Assembly (NCBI RefSeq): GCF_001653235.2
Contig: NW_019154044.1
Location: 62,001-126,000 of the forward strand
DNA length: 64,000 nucleotides
Source: Pochonia chlamydosporia 170
Lineage: Eukaryota > Ascomycota > Sordariomycetes > Hypocreales > Clavicipitaceae
Direction: 5' to 3'
The notes under the pieces are model-generated. The model was not told the DNA's origin. It worked only from the letters and a program-made list of their open reading frames with translations, and searched no databases. This document shows, piece by piece, positions 1-10,658 of this stretch. Within the stretch, counting starts at the first letter, position 1; each line of letters begins with the position of its first letter. A program made the position numbers and the translations under genes.

Positions 1-1075
1 AACTGTTGTGTCGTTAAGGTATTTGAGATTGCTTGGTGTAAGCGAATGATGTATTCCAATTTTAGACATGGGACTTGCGGGTGTCCTGCTGCCGATTGGT
101 TGGCAAGGGTTACAATCAAATTCCAACACCTAATATCTGCTCTCAGTCCGGGACGGTTATTGGGAAGTGACTTGGGGAGGTTAAGTATTGGCATAGACCA
201 AGGTCAAAAGGTCACGCGAGGGTTGCACGCAAGACGCAGAAGTCACTTTAGTCAAGGTTCGGTCAGACTGTGAGGGGGCTAGAGGTACCGCCAGTATTCT
301 GAATTCCGAGTTCGAAGCTACTTAAGCTATTAACACATGAATATTGATACACTGAGGCTGCTGCAATTCTATGGCAGATACCAAAAGTCGTAACAGGACT
401 TACCTCACACATTACTTGCCCCGTTGTTGCTAGGCGCTTCGCCTCAAATACTTTTGACAATTTCTCCGTTAGGCTTTACTGCTTCTGCAGTCTGGTACGC
501 CCATTGTCATCCTGTTTCCACAGAGGAGTTCGTCCAAAAAAATAGACGAATTAGTGCTCTCCAGAGCTGCGTTCGTCAAAACGTCACCGTATTCAAGCTA
601 CTGTGCTAGTTGGCGTAGCCATTGTGAATAATACTCCTCTTGAGAAGAATTGATGCTTATGGTGGCGAATTCTTACCACCAATGGATGAGTGGGACGGTA
701 TCGCAAAGGGCCAGCAGGCCACGATAGCGGCCGGGCAATAAAGTGGTTGAAAAGACGTGGCTTACGACAAGGCGCCGGGGGGAGGGTGTGGGTGGTTACC
801 ACAGGATATTATGAATGCGTAGGCCCCGATCATTTCACCAACCTCAGCAACTGTGGCATAGTTGGGCCTATAATACAGAGTTGCAATTCAGCCTTCGTCG
901 GGTTATGTGTATACATATATAGTGCGGCCTGCCGTACGATCCGTTCTCGACGAACTCTCACTTTTTTCACACCTTTGATCCTTTGCCGTCCCATCATTAG
1001 AAAATCTTCGAAACCTTTCTGAGTAGAGGACTCGGGTCTTATCCATGCCGACTGATATCAACCCTGTTACATACT
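1..1075. other. Intergenic, no gene recognised
   Basis: Only short open frames on both strands, none with a recognisable domain, codon pattern or splice structure. The right end is the promoter side of the NmrA-like gene that starts at 1076. Confidence 0.5.
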
Positions 1076-2156
1076 ATGAAAACCGTTTTGGTCATCGGAG
1101 GCACAGGCGCCCAAGGCGCACCGGTTGTCAAAGGTCAGCCAGGAACTTCGCCCTTTGTACAGGCATTTACTCAGTACTTCATTAGCACTGGCATCCGAAG
1201 CCAAGTATGCTGTCCGTGTCATTACAAGAAACGCCTCCTCCAAGGATGCCATCGAATTATCGACCATCCCTGGGGTGGCAATCTTCGAAGGAAATACATA
1301 CAATGAGCCCACGCTTCGTGAGGCGTTAAAGGACGTAGATTACGTCTTTGCTAATACCAATGGATTTGCCATTGGCGAAATGGCAGAAATCTACTGGGGC
1401 ATCCGCATATATGAACTTTGTCGGGAATCCGAAGTGAAACACTTCGTTTACGCCGCTCTAGAGTATGCCTCAAAGCTAGGAAATTTCGACCCTAAATACC
1501 GTTGTGGTCATGTTGACGGAAAAGGCAAAGTCGCGGACTACATTTCTGCTCAACCGCCTACTCCCATGGCCTGGACTGTCGTAACGTCCTGCATGTACAT
1601 GGAAGGACTCTCGGAATTTCTCCAACCGTTTCCCGACCATGAAGATCCGAGCACTCTTGTCTTTGCAGCTCCCCTGGGAGACGGTAAATGTCCTCTCATC
1701 TATCTTGAAGACTATGGCCAGTACGTTAGATGGGTTTTCGATACACCGTCTCGCAGTAGCGGCATGCACTTACACGTGGCAACGGAGGACATCTCATGGA
1801 AGGACCTTGCTGCTGCTTTTACAAAGGTCACTGGTCGAAAATCAATTTATAAAGACCTAACATTGGACCAATATTTTAAACTGCCAATCTTTCCAAACCC
1901 CGAAATGGCGGTTGGTCATTCTGCCAGTGGAGAGAATCCCACACTTCTCACTTTCCGAGAGAACTTTTCGGGCTTTTGGAATATGTGGAAGGACGATTTA
2001 ACGAAGCGTGATTACGACCTTTTGGATGACATCCTCCCGTCTCGAGTGAGGAGTGTGCAAGAATGGATGGAAAAGACGGGATATACTGGGAAACCATCAT
2101 CCGTTTTGAAGGACTACCGCGATGGGGTGGGTAGCAGAAATGCTGCCAAGCAGTAA
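1076..2156 (+). CDS. NmrA-like NAD(P)-binding protein
   Basis: Two exons, 1076-1133 and 1186-2156, with a 52-bp GT-AG intron; joined they give 342 aa. The join restores the NmrA-family N-terminus: a beta strand, then the dinucleotide-binding loop GGTGAQG at residues 8-14, then VVKALASEAKY. The body follows the extended SDR/NmrA pattern (VRVITRN after strand 2; the DVDYVFANTNG region; HFVYAALEY; later substrate-domain helices). NmrA proteins bind NAD(P) and act as redox sensors or as reductases; the classical SDR Tyr-X3-Lys is not obvious, so catalysis is uncertain. It converges on a second NmrA-like gene. Whether it belongs to the nearby peptide locus cannot be told from sequence. Family call is confident, role is not. 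Confidence 0.85.
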
Positions 2157-2616
2157 ATATCTATCTCTATGATGGGAAAGTAGGGTGATGCAGTAGCACA
2201 TATATCAACTTTTTCCTGTGAGCTTCCCAGCAACCTTGCTACCTGCATCCGATGGAAAGGACTAGGCACCTGTGGGATTGCGGACTCATATTGTCAACAA
2301 TTTGATGTCGTATCTGACCAGTATGCCTTGGCCCTGGAGAGAGGCGGAATATTCGGCGTTGGCCATGCTTTAACAATCGTTCATGTTGTCACTCGGGTAC
2401 ACAACTAGGGTATTATTCTGCGCGCCGCCTCGGAGAATTGTGTTGATGCGATGCTTAGGTCTGCGTATGAGGCGATGCTATGAACACCATACATATCTAC
2501 GTGGACGATTTCGGACAATTTGGATGGAACTAAACTTGTACGAATTAATGAATTAATACGAAAACTACCCAACACCCGAGTCTTTAACCTAACAAGTACA
2601 ACAACGTGACAAACTT
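2157..2616. other. Convergent intergenic spacer
   Basis: Spacer of 460 bp between the 3' ends of two convergent NmrA-like genes. I see no coding potential; it presumably holds both 3' UTRs. Confidence 0.5.
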
Positions 2617-3540
2617 TTACACCAGAGCCTTCTTGATAACCTCCTCCACAGTCTCCTTACCTAGTCCCAAATTCTCAAGCTTAGCCAATTCCGCAGCATT
2701 CACCTTGTGCTGAAAGTCTCCACCATGGCCGTCCAAAAAGTGCGTGACGAAGAACTTTGTGTAAGGCGCCACGCCATCACCTTGCTTGATCTTTGCCTCA
2801 TACTCCGCAGCCACATCCTTCACATCCCGCGACTGGATGTCCCAGTCTGCGTCCGTTGTACCCGTTGCCCGCTGGACAGCCTCCAAGATTTCACGCTGGG
2901 TCAAGTGGAATGATGGCGTGTAGGCAGCTTTGTTCTTGTACTTTGCCAGATCGGCCTCTGGAAGGCTCAACACAGCAGCAAGGGCTTCGCCAGTGTGAGC
3001 GATGCTCGCCGTGTTGGCCTTGGCATTCGCGCCGCGCCACAAGGTAGCTTTGCGGTTTTTGGCGTCGATGCCCCAGAGTCCCAATTTGAGGCCGTCGTCG
3101 AGCCATGGGCCGATGGCGATGGAAACCCAGCTGCTCACTCCGAGACTTTCGATGAGATCGCGAATCTTCTTTTTGGCGATGAGAAGTCCGTTTTCTTCGA
3201 TAAGCTGGCCGGCATAGGGATCGGGTCCATATTCAGATGGGAAGACGTAGGGGACACCGACCTTTGCGGCGGCGCGGATGGCTGGTTCTTGGAGTTGAGC
3301 GAGGTGAGAAATGGGAGGCATCAGAACTACGGCATCTTGTCCCTTGAGTGCCTCTGCGAGAAAAGACTCGTCTTCAAGATTGCCATTCTTGACGATGACT
3401 CCGGTTGGGAATGTGCTGGTGGCTCCTTGTCGCTGGAGGGCGGTGATGGTGTGGCCGCCTTGGCGGAGGAGGGTGTTGATTGTCGGTTTGCCAACTTGGC
3501 CGCTGGCGCCGATGAATGCAATCTTGCGTCCTTGAGACAT
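2617..3540 (-). CDS. NmrA / isoflavone-reductase-like oxidoreductase
   Basis: Single exon, 307 aa. The N-terminus has the NAD(P)-binding loop GASGQVG (residues 11-17), followed by strand 2 with QRQG, typical of the isoflavone-reductase/PCBER branch of NmrA proteins that prefers NADPH. Other family features are DAVVLMPPISHL, VPYVFPSEYGPDP and a Lys-rich helix (AKKKIRDL) where PCBER-type enzymes carry the catalytic Lys. Length matches the family (about 300-320 aa). The ATG at 3540 directly precedes the conserved strand, so the start is secure. It could be an oxidoreductase for a small aromatic or peptide product or a housekeeping enzyme; the substrate cannot be inferred. Confidence 0.88.
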   Translation of the reverse strand: MSQGRKIAFIGASGQVGKPTINTLLRQGGHTITALQRQGATSTFPTGVIVKNGNLEDESFLAEALKGQDAVVLMPPISHLAQLQEPAIRAAAKVGVPYVFPSEYGPDPYAGQLIEENGLLIAKKKIRDLIESLGVSSWVSIAIGPWLDDGLKLGLWGIDAKNRKATLWRGANAKANTASIAHTGEALAAVLSLPEADLAKYKNKAAYTPSFHLTQREILEAVQRATGTTDADWDIQSRDVKDVAAEYEAKIKQGDGVAPYTKFFVTHFLDGHGGDFQHKVNAAELAKLENLGLGKETVEEVIKKALV

Positions 3541-5144
3541 GTCTAATAATTGGATAGAAGTGGTTTATTAAGGGAGCTGGTAAGTGGATTATTGAGCTGG
3601 ATAGTGTTGACTACTGAGTTGTTTCTTGGGTGTGAATTGGCTGATGTAATTGAACTTTGAGCTTCAAAGAATTGCTGTTGTGTAATGTTTCTAATTGTTG
3701 TACATTCTTCTCATCAAGGAAGTCGTGAAGCTATTTATCTCATCTCAATCTGTAGCAAACATCGCCCGTTCCGGAGTATCCGACTTCAATCATGGCGCAA
3801 ATTTATAATCAGATTTGCATCATCTTCGTAGCATGGACTGCACCATCCGCAATAGCCACACAATGTATACTAGACCTGGCTTATACACCCGACCGAAGCC
3901 ATCAGCGACTATTCCCACCGTAAGCCGTACACAGAAGAGTGGCTAGCGATGAACAAATCCAGATGTGCGGGGATTAAGCCACTGAAGCCCTGCCATTCCC
4001 ATCTTGTACAATCCAATGACAGTGAGGCTTACCAATAACCCTAGTGATGCTGGAACTCAAGCCACGGTGATGGCTGACCTGTCGTGGCGGTTGCAACGGG
4101 TACGACGGCTGAAGCGGCATGAAGCATCGTGAGATTCATAATACAGCCTACATCCATTTTCTGAATGGTGTTTCAGAGTCTTGATTCCACATATACCATG
4201 TCTTGATGTCAGATTTTGCGAAAAACTTAATAATTAAGTGTCGTGGCGTGTAATGTAAGTGATCTTGTCCCTCTGTTGGCATGAGATGACGCATTGTAAG
4301 CAGCTTGTCTCACGACGCCCTTGATCAATTGCGCCTTTCAGACAACAAGAGACAAAGTTGCCCGGTAGTCATCAATTCTGGTTCTTTCTACAAGTTGATT
4401 TGACTCTTGGAGATAGTTAGCCTCACCGTCTTTTTGGTGTTTACCGGGCTTCAAGATCATTTGCACAGTGAAAGGGCAAAAAGGCACTGCGACTCCGTCT
4501 CAACACTCCGTCCGCAGCTACATACTCCTGCAGAATGCTCTGAAATGGCATTGCGCCTACGATGGAACGGGCTTGACTCTCTGGTTCTCGAACAACCAGT
4601 ATCGTCAAGTGCATACTGGGCTCTCAATCATACAATTGCGAGCACCTCAACATGAGAAGATGCTAGTTGTGTGTTGCTTTATCACTGGCTGCTAACGCCC
4701 AGGCCAGTTTAACCCATTCTCTATGGGTTGTTCTGCACGCTTCAAACCAAGATACGCCAAGACAGTGCCGTATGCATTGTTGTCCAGTCCATCAAGTCAG
4801 ATTAGCCCATCATCTTCCTCTTGATCTTCAACTGCCTCTCGAGTCACTTCCATTCGCCCGGAGCGGAACCGACGTGTGATGATACTTATTGAGCGGGGCA
4901 ATGCCGAGCCGCGGAGGAATAATTTGACACTTGCAGCAGACAGACGGAGAACAGCATCACTAGTTGTTAGACAAGTCGGCCGAATGCATGCTGCCTCGGC
5001 GATTCATCCGTCTCCGATAGATAGTCGTGCATAAACAGCATCGTCCCCTCATTGAGCTCTCCGCACGTATTGCACACTGTTATTATTGTGAACGTTTTAC
5101 GGATTCTTGCATGCAACATAACGGAAGACTCGAGCATCATCGAA
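3541..5144. other. Intergenic, no gene recognised
   Basis: About 1.6 kb between divergently oriented genes. Short open frames here lack domains or plausible splicing. It must contain the promoters of the NmrA-like gene (minus) and the serine hydrolase gene (plus). Confidence 0.5.
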
Positions 5145-6489
5145 ATGAAATTCACCGACAAAACCCACCAAAGTCTCAGTGATATTGTAGACAAAGCCGT
5201 TGCCGGAGATGATGCCATTCCAGGAACTACAGTCGTTGTCGTCAGCAAAGACGGCTCCGAACTCTTCGTCAAGTCGGCTGGCAAGCGGGGAGTTTCAACA
5301 AATGAGCCAATGACCCCAGACAATATCTTCTGGATTGCTTCTTGCACAAAAATGCTAACCGGACTGGCGTGCATGCAACTCGTTGAAAAGGGTGTCTTGA
5401 AGCTTGACGATGCGTCGCAAACCGAGGGCTTTTGCCCAGAATGGCGGGATCTTAAGGTTCTCACATCGGACGGCCAGTTGACAGAGAAAAAGAACGGCAT
5501 CACCCTGCGGATGTTGTTGACACATACTGCTGGGTTCGGATACGCATTTTTTAATGAACGACTGCGTGATTGGGGGTATCCGGCTGGCATAAATGAGTTT
5601 TCTGGTGATTTTGATGACATTATCCAACCGCTTGTGTTTCAGCCCGGTGAGGGATGGGAATATGGAGTAAGTAATCAATGGTGATGAAGTATAGCGACAT
5701 GTTGGCTAATTTTCGCAGACAAACATCGATTGGGCGGGCATTGTGCTTGAAAGAGCTACGGGCATGTCTCTGAACGGCTACATACAGGAACATATCTGCA
5801 AACCCCTGGGCCTTGAAAATGTAAACATGTTTCCAAATGAAAACATGAAGAAGCACCTTGCGTACATGCATCAAAGAGCACCAAATGGAAAGTTGTCTCC
5901 TCGCGATCATCTTCTTCGGAGGCCATTAACAGTCACATCCGATGAGGACAAGAAGGCTATTCTCAACAGTGGTGGTGCTGGCATGTTTGCCAAACCTCAA
6001 GAATATGCTCGTAAGTCTTTCCACCCCGTCTGCTATTGAGTAACTAACTTGAAGGATACAGGCGTTTTGGCCGTCTTACTCAATGATGGGACCTGCCCAC
6101 GCACTGGGGCAAAGTTGCTTGAAAAATCGACGGTCGACGAAATGTTTACCAACCAAATCCACAAGTTCCCCCAGTTCGGACGACAAGGTATCCCCGCGTC
6201 AAAACCTGACCTCACACACCCTCTACCTGATTTATACCCAAGCCCGGGAAATCCACCACAAGGATGGGGGTTGAGTTTCATGCTCAATGGCGGACAGACT
6301 GGCAGATCTGAGACCACGGGTTGGTGGGCTGGGCTGGCGAATCTGTTTTGGTGGGTGGACAGGGAGAAGGGGGTTGGCGGTATGGTTTGCACGCAAATTC
6401 TGCCATTTGGTGACCCGAGAGTACTTGGGCTGTGGGTTGAGGTGGAAGCTGGTGTGTATCAAGGGTTGAATTCTGCTACAGGTGACTAG
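5145..6489 (+). CDS. LovD/EstB-type beta-lactamase-fold serine hydrolase or acyltransferase
   Basis: Three exons (5145-5666, 5719-6010, 6062-6489) joined by 52- and 51-bp introns; 413 aa. The serine beta-lactamase fold is clear: FWIASCTK gives the nucleophile motif Ser66-X2-Lys69, and the second catalytic Tyr lies at about residue 173 in WEYGTN, split by intron 1. The C-terminal region has GWGLSF and a GWWAG motif in place of the KTG/HTG box of true beta-lactamases, as in the esterase/transacylase group. Length and motif spacing match LovD-type acyltransferases, which move acyl groups to a hydroxyl in fungal polyketide pathways. No signal peptide is seen from the chosen ATG; an in-frame start at 5052 would add an unlikely extension. 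Its stop is only 90 bp from the stop of the convergent UstYa gene. Family certain; acyltransferase versus esterase or peptidase undecided. Confidence 0.88.
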
Positions 6490-6579
6490 GTGGTTGAGAA
6501 CAAATGTGTGGAAATCTTTCATCTTCCAGAAGCCTCATACAACTGAATGGTATTCTCTGTGAATTCAGGGCTTTATCTA

Positions 6580-7664
6580 TTACTCCATTTTCTCTTGTTC
6601 TTTGAACGGTTTGATGCTGTGTCCATGCGGAAATGATGGGCCTGGGATAGTTAGCAAGTTAAACACACCTACCACAAGGCGATTGACCTTACCGAATTTC
6701 GGATGAACAATGTAGTTCTCTTGATATACATCCACTGACTCCCGGCGAGAGTAATCCATCACCCTGGAAAAGTCAACGCATTGATGCGGCGCTGTTTGAT
6801 TCACAATGGGTTGTGCATCAATATCAGTCCACATGTGGGTGATAATGGACACGTCGCCTCGGCAGGTGGCGCCCATCCGCAGTACTTCTAGGCAGTGTTC
6901 TGAAAGATGTTAGCTGTGTATAAAAATGGATTCTCTCAGTGACTTACGATTATGCTCGCGGTTTATTCCAAGCTCCTTCTCAGTGGCGTTGGGGAAATAG
7001 TACTCCGGGGTTAGACTCTGGTAGAGACGTTTCTAAAAGGTTGTTAGCATATACTGAATTACCAAGGCACCCACATCTTGTCTTGACTTACGATGCAGTG
7101 TAGCTCATGGAATACACTGAGCATGCCTAGATATCCCCCATCTGGCAGCTTCACAGCTTCATGTTTCCGACCCCAACGTTCTACCCAGTCGTCGGAAACT
7201 CGAATATTGTTGTCTGTCCAGCCTCAGCGGAGCACTACTTGACGATACCTGATTTACTCACACTGTAGTAGATCCTTCCATGCCTTGTCTACCTCTGCTC
7301 TTGGCTCGCCGGTGTACTTTCCATGGGGTGGTCCTTGGATGGGGAATATTTCCAAATGACTTTCGTCTCCGATTACATTGGCGGGGGCTTATAATTCGAT
7401 TAGCTCACTGTTCTGGTAATAGAATCTAGACCGGGACTTACAGTCTACCAGTCCGAATATAGACGGTTTGAGCTGTGAGTGAAAAGTTGAAAAGATAAAA
7501 ATAGTCGTGTAGATGCTGATTAGAACGCCGTGAAAAGCGTAGGTAGACCAGCTTTGTCTTCGGCTCGACCTGGTTAGAATATCAGGATATTCACCGTCAC
7601 TCGAATTTGAAGACAGGCTATCTTCTGAGTTTACGGGCAAGTAGTCCTTCTCGTATCGAACCAT
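6580..7664 (-). CDS. UstYa-family (DUF3328) RiPP-modifying oxidase
   Basis: Six exons reconstructed on the minus strand: 7664-7442, 7387-7262, 7213-7092, 7032-6948, 6899-6693, 6641-6580. All five introns are GT-AG and keep phase; product 274 aa. An N-terminal cytosolic segment is followed by one membrane segment at about residues 40-62, then a lumenal domain. Both diagnostic HxxHC motifs are present: FHELHC (His152, His155, Cys156) and EHNQHC (His184, His187, Cys188). Other hallmarks are SPANVIGDES, YTGEP, the VDKAWKDLL helix and a C-terminal HQC motif. UstYa proteins catalyse oxidative macrocyclisation of ribosomal peptides in the secretory pathway (ustiloxin, asperipin, cyclochlorotine-type systems). 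The gene is divergent from the repeat precursor at 8506, its likely substrate. Confidence 0.92.
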
Positions 7665-8505
7665 TTTGAATTCTCAATAATTCAGAGCAGCCGTCCCGGA
7701 CCAAACATTCAGATTCGAAAAAAGAATGCTAAATGTTTAAAGGAACAGAGGGAAGAGTCAATTGCCAAGACTCCCATCCGGCAGGCAACCTCCCCTCCGC
7801 GGGGAACGTACAAGACAACTCATCTCGTCCGAATATCAAGTCCGAACAAAAACCCGCCTGCTTACAGGTATTTTTGCACCGCCAGTCTGACGTCCACGAT
7901 ATCATATCAGGAAGGTGCTTTATGACCGACCACAGACAAGACTCTTTCATCCTTCCGCATCGCATACATCTCCACACGCACAAAAGGATTTTCACCAATC
8001 CTCGTTAACGTGTGCAACGTCTCATGTGGTCGCTCAGGAAGGATGACTCCGCCACCAGACTATCTGTGCTTAAATAGGATCGACCGACAACCTTGACATG
8101 GAATGTAAGCACTGGGCTGTCATCTGCGGGGTAATTAAGCTTATCAACTTGGTTTAGTTTCGTCAATTGAGAACGCAAAAAGTCCGTCAACTACTTTTAT
8201 CCGCAGAGAGCCGCACGCTCATTCGTTTACGAGATCTGACTACCAGACGTGGCAACCCGAAGGACTTAAAAGTCCGACATGCACCTTCCTCATTGAGTAT
8301 CTTTGAATAACAGAAAATCCTTCGTATGCATTATGTCTAGTTATGGGGGTGTTGTAGCATCTAAACATGTTCTAGGTTACGGTGACATTAAATGACAACT
8401 CTTTTCTTCGCAACCTATGTTATACTCTTGTTTTCACAGTTGACAACACTTACGTCCTATCAGTTGATCTTTGTTGCTTTCCTGAATATATGAGACAAAG
8501 CCAAT
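7665..8505. promoter_or_regulatory. Shared divergent promoter of UstYa gene and peptide precursor
   Basis: About 840 bp lie between the start of the UstYa gene (minus) and the precursor ATG (plus). No credible gene is inside. The hexamer AGTCCG occurs at 7839, 8181 and 8271, the last two preceded by AAAA; a CGG-containing element repeated this way could be a zinc-cluster regulator site, but that is a guess. The divergent layout suggests co-regulation. Confidence 0.5.
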
Positions 8506-8840
8506 ATGAAGTTGTCCGTTGTTTTATCTACCTTTATTGCCTGCGTGGCAGCGATGCCCGTCGATGGTACAGCAACCCGCCGTAGCGGAGTTCTAACTTT
8601 GAAACTTCTAGCTAACAAGACATAGTACGACCTAATGCGGATGAATCGTATCTTCCGATGAAGGTTCGAGCGGATACCAGTGCTGATGAGTCGTATTTGC
8701 CCATGAAGAGAGCCGACACCAGCGCGGACGAGTCCTATCTTCCAATGAAGCGCGACGGGACGAGCGCCGACGAGTCGTACCTCCCTATGAAGAGAGGAGA
8801 CACAAGTGCCGATGAATCGTATCTTCCAATGCGGAAGTAA
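8506..8840 (+). CDS. Secreted multi-core RiPP precursor peptide (five copies of an ADESYLPM core)
   Basis: ATG at 8506 opens a signal peptide (MKLSVVLSTFIACVAA, then MPVD). A phase-1 intron, best fit 8567-8625 (59 bp, branch site GCTAAC, acceptor CATAG), joins it to exon 2 at 8626; product 91 aa. An alternative donor at 8582 keeps the same frame. Exon 2 is almost entirely repeats: a divergent first unit PNADESYLPMKVR (8631-8669), then 14-residue units at 8670, 8712, 8754 and 8796. ADESYLPM is invariant; the two residues after each cleavage site vary (AD, AD, DG, GD). Units 2-4 end in Lys-Arg, a Kex2 site; the last ends Arg-Lys-stop. Signal peptide plus Kex2-bounded cores containing a Tyr plus an adjacent UstYa gene match dikaritin/cyclic RiPP precursors. 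The core matches none I know (ustiloxin YAIG, phomopsin, asperipin, epichloecyclin types). Confidence 0.88.
8670..8837 (+). repeat. Four tandem 42-bp units encoding the core peptide
   Basis: Units start at 8670, 8712, 8754 and 8796, with a partial divergent copy at 8631. Across the five copies the invariant Pro uses CCG, CCC, CCA, CCT and CCA, and Leu uses CTT, TTG, CTT, CTC and CTT, while the amino acids do not change. The repeats are therefore old enough to differ at DNA level but constrained as peptide. Confidence 0.92.
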
Positions 8841-9500
8841 GATTAGCAGGGATGAATCATGTCATAACAACCCGATAGGTTGACTGGGGAATCTGGCATG
8901 TTATGAGCAATCACCAAGATTGGTTTCGGCATGGCACATTGTGGCGACATTACATACTTGACTGGATATTATATAACGGAATTGAACTCTTAGGCTAGGT
9001 TCAATTGACAAGGCATACCTCATCCACATTGTCGGGACGTGGTTCCAAGCGAAGTGAAAATGTACCCTGGTGGCCGGCTGTCGTGGCATACAACTCCGTG
9101 AATGCATTACCAAACTGCCGGCAGTTCGGACCGTTAGCATTAAATGCAGGGGAGGAGTACCACATAAAGGAAAAGATGTGCCGAACCAACTAACAGCTCT
9201 GTCTGGATACGCGTCCAAACTGGATTAAGGAGTTGCCGAAACCCAAAGTGGGAATCTAGTGGAACGAGCGGCCCGAAATCCGGCTCGTATTCAACAGGCC
9301 ACGCCCAATAGAGCGGATAGTAAGGAATTAAAGGGGAATATTCTTCGACATAGTCATAGTTTGTTTTGTAACCCCTTGAGGTGATGGGTCGAAACGAGTC
9401 CCGTCGGCGCGGATAGTGTGCAACTATATAGCACATGCCATTGCCACTTGTGAGCCCCAATGAAAGTAGCTAACGTATAAATGTGTTCACATCCAACACA
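8841..9500. other. Intergenic, no gene recognised
   Basis: About 660 bp between the peptide precursor and the CBM1 protein gene. Short frames on both strands show no family signature. It contains the precursor 3' region and the promoter of the CBM1 protein. Confidence 0.5.
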
Positions 9501-10658
9501 ATGTTAAGCCTACTTGTTGCCGTATTTGCCTTGTGCAAAGCAATCTATGCCCAAACACCTACTGAGACCGCACCCCTTATCATCAACCAAGGCCCAACCA
9601 ACAGATGCTGGAGCTGGTACGCCGAGCCAAGCGACTATGGCTCACCTCCAGACAAAGAAACCAACTGCTACGGTGATAACATGTACGGGAGGTTTAATCT
9701 AGCCACATATGGATGGCGGTACCCGAACGACTACCAGAAGTCACCAGGTTATGATGGCTCTGTGACAGGCGCAAACGGATCACCGCTCACTATATCGCTA
9801 ACGAACAATGCGAAGAACGCCAATTGTACAGGTGTTGAGATCAATCTCAGTTATGACTATCCAACCGCGGCATTGTACGCCAATGTGAGCGATACAGACC
9901 TCTCTCAATACGATTCGGTTATCATCGAGTACGACGCCTACGTTAAATCTGCTACTATCTCGCAGTCAGAATGCAGCTGTTTAGAAAACGGTAAGGCATC
10001 GTGCCCAAGCTGGTGGAAGTCGCAGTTCACGACAGATATTCTGTTTTACCAAGGCCCTAATAAGGATTTCAATGTCATTTCTGTTCGGAATTTCGACCCG
10101 CAAAATAATGGCAACTCGTACTTTAATGCAGCTGGCGGACATCGCTACCAATATAGCGATCATCAGATCCAGCCCGTTTCTGGGACCAGGGCACATGTCC
10201 GGCTCGATGCAAAGCATTTGATCGCATCCTATAGTAGCCAGTTATGTCAAGGAGGTTCAACCAATGGGCCGATCTTCTTGCGAAGCATTCAATTTGTTTC
10301 TATTGCCACTGGGGCGGACATGACGGTTGAGATCCAGAATGTCAAGGCCAACGCTTTCAAATATAAACCCGGCACCTTCACGTCTTCCGCTGTCCCACCA
10401 GGGTGTACGCCAACCAATTGTCCAAGTCAGCCAAGTGATCCGAAGAGCTCGTGTGCATCATGGGTCCCTCAGGCCACAGGGGCTCCAACGTCGAGCAACA
10501 AGTTGTATGATCAATGTGGGGGAAAGACTTGGACTGGGTCGACGAGTTGTCCGAGCGGAGCGGCATGCAAGATTCAAAATGAGTGTAAGTTAGACTTACC
10601 ATTACGACTATCGTAGCTAACAGGGTCTTCAGATTATTCACAGTGCCTTCCTGTTTAG
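9501..10658 (+). CDS. Secreted protein with C-terminal cellulose-binding CBM1 domain
   Basis: Two exons, 9501-10584 and 10633-10658, with a 48-bp intron cutting the CBM1; 369 aa. The signal peptide is MLSLLVAVFALCKAIYA, probably cleaved before QTPT. The main domain (about residues 20-280) is Trp/Tyr/Asn-rich (CWSWYAEPSDYG, YGRFNLATYGWRY, several potential N-glycosylation sites, a paired-Cys ECSC segment) and is not a family I can name; it looks like a beta-sandwich carbohydrate-active or lectin-like module. A Ser/Thr/Pro/Cys linker leads to the CBM1 (LYDQCGGKTWTG ... ACKIQNE, then YYSQCLPV from exon 2), which binds crystalline cellulose in secreted plant-cell-wall enzymes. The ATG at 9501 is preferred because it begins the signal peptide. 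Probably unrelated to the peptide locus. Confidence 0.85.

Noticed and set aside
2995..3546. 183-residue plus frame opposite the NmrA-like gene
   Set aside because: Antisense shadow; the minus strand encodes a complete NmrA-like protein.
8506..8840. Treating the repeat ORF as low-complexity noise or a CRISPR-like array
   Set aside because: The unit length is a multiple of three, changes between units are mostly synonymous, a signal peptide precedes it, and it lies beside a UstYa gene.
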